Origin: JBGPGW01 sp041484095
Lineage (GTDB): Bacteria > Pseudomonadota > Alphaproteobacteria > CADEGL01
DNA: 6,334 nt
Direction of reading: 5' to 3'
Assembly: GCA_041484095.1 (NCBI GenBank)
Contig: JBGPGW010000213.1
Location: 1 to 6,334 of the forward strand
The translations under genes were made by a program, and so were the position numbers. Shown here in pieces: positions 5,440 through 6,334 of the stretch (its first letter is position 1; each line of letters begins with the position of its first letter). Below the pieces are notes generated by a model. It saw only the letters and a program-made list of their open reading frames with translations, was not told the origin of the DNA and ran no database searches.

Positions 5440-5824
5440 GCTGGGCGCCGCGCATTCCCGCGATTTCGACACCATGCCCGCGCAGTCCGCGCATGCGGTC
5501 GGCAACACCGGCGTCGATGTCGTCTCGTCCGTGACGCTCATCGGCTTCATCGAGATCGCGTGCTACGAGATCATCCGCCCGGGCTTCGAGGGCAGCGAGG
5601 CATCGGTCGGAATCGGATTCAATTTCACGCATTTGGCACCCGCGCCGATCGGCGCGCGGATCACCGTCAAGGCGCGGCTCATCGCCATCGACGGCCGCAA
5701 ATTCGAGTTCGAGACCGAGGTGCTCGATGGCGGGCGTCTGCTGATGACCGGCACGCACCGGCGCGCCATCATCGACCTCGAACGCTTTAGGGCGGATGAG
5801 GCCGGGCGCGACAAAGATCGCTAA
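5426..5824 (+). CDS. FlK-like hotdog thioesterase (fluoroacetyl-CoA thioesterase family)
   Basis: This 132-residue single-domain hotdog protein resembles the FlK/thioesterase family typified by fluoroacetyl-CoA thioesterase. The FlK catalytic residues Thr42, Glu50 and His76 have matching partners with identical spacing: S35 (in VVSSVT), E43 (in LIGFIEIAC) and H69 (in FNFTHLAPAPIG). Ser replaces Thr, a conservative change. It also carries the typical VKARLIAIDGRKFEFETEV (81-99) and GTHRRAIID (109-117) strands. It would hydrolyse small or dead-end acyl-CoA esters, perhaps protecting the CoA pool of this pathway; fluoroacetate itself is not implied. The start is ATG 5426, which begins the conserved-looking protein; the upstream in-frame extension to 5327 reads the end of the crotonase gene in another frame. 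The ribosome binding site is weak. The gap to the crotonase is 40 bases, consistent with one operon. Confidence 0.85.
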   Translation: MKPIALGAAHSRDFDTMPAQSAHAVGNTGVDVVSSVTLIGFIEIACYEIIRPGFEGSEASVGIGFNFTHLAPAPIGARITVKARLIAIDGRKFEFETEVLDGGRLLMTGTHRRAIIDLERFRADEAGRDKDR

Positions 5825-5837
5825 GGGGCACCGCTGC

Positions 5838-5866
5838 CCTCATCCTTCGACAGGCTCAGGATGAGG
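5838..5866. repeat. Intergenic palindromic repeat, copy 1
   Basis: CCTCATCCT (5838-5846) pairs perfectly with AGGATGAGG (5858-5866) around an 11-base loop containing TCGACAGGCTC. It begins 13 bases after the thioesterase stop. From memory, palindromes with this TTCGACAGGCTCAGGATGAGG-type core are common between genes in Alphaproteobacteria; no search was run. It may act as a bidirectional terminator or RNA stabiliser. Confidence 0.75.
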
Positions 5867-5888
5867 ACTTACCAATCGATCACAGCGA

Positions 5889-5917
5889 CCTCATGCTGAG
5901 CGTGTCGAAGCATGAGG
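5889..5917. repeat. Intergenic palindromic repeat, copy 2, inverted relative to copy 1
   Basis: CCTCATGCT (5889-5897) pairs perfectly with AGCATGAGG (5909-5917) around an 11-base loop. The unit equals the reverse complement of copy 1 at 26 of 29 positions. Two of the three differences are a C-G to G-C swap within the stem, which preserves pairing; the third is in the loop. The copies are separated by 22 bases. Confidence 0.75.
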
Positions 5918-5953
5918 GACGGCGAAACACGATCGGCGATTCCTCGCCGTCCC
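5916..5953. terminator. Third convergent-gap hairpin
   Basis: GGGACGGCGA (5916-5925) and TCGCCGTCCC (5944-5953) form a perfect 10-base stem with an 18-base loop. It overlaps the end of repeat copy 2 by 2 bases, so the two hairpins compete at their junction. There is no T-run on either strand. A role in ending transcription from both sides is plausible but not shown. Confidence 0.45.
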
Positions 5954-5960
5954 TATTCGC

Positions 5961-5976
5961 GGCGCTCATGAGCGCC
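5961..5976 (-). terminator. 16-base perfect palindrome just after the M24 gene
   Basis: GGCGCTCATGAGCGCC is a perfect palindrome that can fold into a 6-base stem with a CATG tetraloop. It lies 10 bases past the stop codon of the minus-strand M24 gene, where a terminator is expected. It lacks a following T-run. It could also bind a dimeric protein. Confidence 0.4.
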
Positions 5977-5986
5977 AGCCATCGGA

Positions 5987-6334
5987 CTAGCGTCGCGCGC
6001 GGCGGCGCTTCTTCGGGCGTGACGGTGTGCGCTTGGCGGTTCGCGCTTTCGCCGCCTTCGGGCGCGGTTTCTTTTTCGAGGCGCGCGTGATTCCCCTCGC
6101 CGGAACCGATGCGCTCTTTGTTGCGGCGGACGCACGCTTGAGCGGCGCCTCGGTCAGGGTGCGCGGGAAGCTCGTGAGCACTTCGCAGCCGCTGTCGATC
6201 ACCCGCACCGTCTCGCTGAAGCCGATGCTGTATTGGCCGGGAACCTTGAAGTAGGGGATGATGTGGAGCGTCATGTTGGGCTCCAAGACCTGTTCGGAGC
6301 CGCCGTCGAGGCTGACCCCGCCCCGCTCGATCCA
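5987..6334 (-). CDS. M24-family metallopeptidase-like protein, C-terminal part, with basic tail (cut by window edge)
   Basis: Only the last 115 residues are in the window; the frame is open to the right edge, so the start lies outside. Visible residues 1-60 match the end of the pita-bread fold of M24 proteins (Xaa-Pro aminopeptidase/dipeptidase, creatinase, ectoine hydrolase and DddP relatives): VLEPNMTLHIIPYFKV, then IGFSETVRVIDSGCEVLTSFPR. The Glu of FSET (residue 41 of the visible part) fits the last metal ligand. The usual Glu of the VEPG motif appears to be Ile in HIIP, as in some non-peptidase members, so metal binding is uncertain. The last 55 residues have 22 Lys/Arg and one acidic residue, a histone-like tail not normal for the family. 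The gene converges on the catabolic cluster and is probably a separate unit. Confidence 0.8.
   Translation of the reverse strand, partial: WIERGGVSLDGGSEQVLEPNMTLHIIPYFKVPGQYSIGFSETVRVIDSGCEVLTSFPRTLTEAPLKRASAATKSASVPARGITRASKKKPRPKAAKARTAKRTPSRPKKRRRARR

Noticed and set aside
5838..5953. CRISPR-like array of repeats
   Set aside because: Only two repeat copies, in opposite orientation and each self-palindromic, with a 22-base gap; no third unit or regular spacer.
5893..6254. Small plus-strand frames in the convergent gap and opposite the M24 gene
   Set aside because: They run through hairpins or are antisense to the M24 frame, with no motif or ribosome binding site.

Overview
The window is a GC-rich bacterial segment (roughly two-thirds G+C, with strong G/C preference at third codon positions). 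Its gene types and intergenic palindromes look alphaproteobacterial. That placement is an inference from style, not from a marker gene, because the window has no rRNA, tRNA or ribosomal protein gene.

Layout. Six genes lie on the plus strand in a row. (1) 107-1165 encodes an unusual fusion of a PaaI-type hotdog thioesterase domain to a complete TetR-type regulator. (2) 1162-2361 is a luciferase-like FMN-dependent monooxygenase that overlaps gene 1 by 4 bases. (3) 2366-2830 is a small vicinal-oxygen-chelate (VOC) protein whose metal ligands are mostly lost. (4) After a 129-base gap with a plausible promoter, an inverted repeat and a hairpin over the ribosome binding site, 2960-4492 encodes an AMP-forming acyl-CoA synthetase. 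(5) After a 101-base gap with a strong GC hairpin, 4594-5385 encodes a crotonase-family protein. It lacks both glutamates of true enoyl-CoA hydratases but has a His/Asp pair at the spacing of 6-oxocamphor hydrolase. (6) 5426-5824 is a fluoroacetyl-CoA-thioesterase-like (FlK-like) hotdog protein with the catalytic spacing intact. A convergent minus-strand gene, cut by the right edge, encodes the C-terminus of an M24 (Xaa-Pro peptidase-like) protein with a very basic tail. The 162-base convergent gap holds four hairpins, two of which are inverted copies of one 29-base palindromic repeat.

How it may work. Oxygenase, acyl-CoA ligase, crotonase and thioesterase together suggest a catabolic cassette: oxidise a small organic (perhaps cyclic or terpenoid) compound, activate the acid with CoA, cleave or hydrate it, and clear dead-end CoA esters. 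The first gene could be its regulator. Its hotdog domain could sense or hydrolyse an acyl-CoA, by analogy with FapR, where a hotdog domain is the acyl-CoA sensor of a repressor. Substrate and regulation are inference.

Most notable points: the hotdog-TetR fusion with three 13-base tandem repeats just upstream of its start; the His/Asp crotonase beside a luciferase-like oxygenase; the metal-ligand-poor VOC protein; possible RNA or operator elements before the ligase; an in-frame A-AAA-AAG heptamer in the ligase whose -1 frame stays open into the crotonase gene; and the mirrored palindromes with a compensatory base change.
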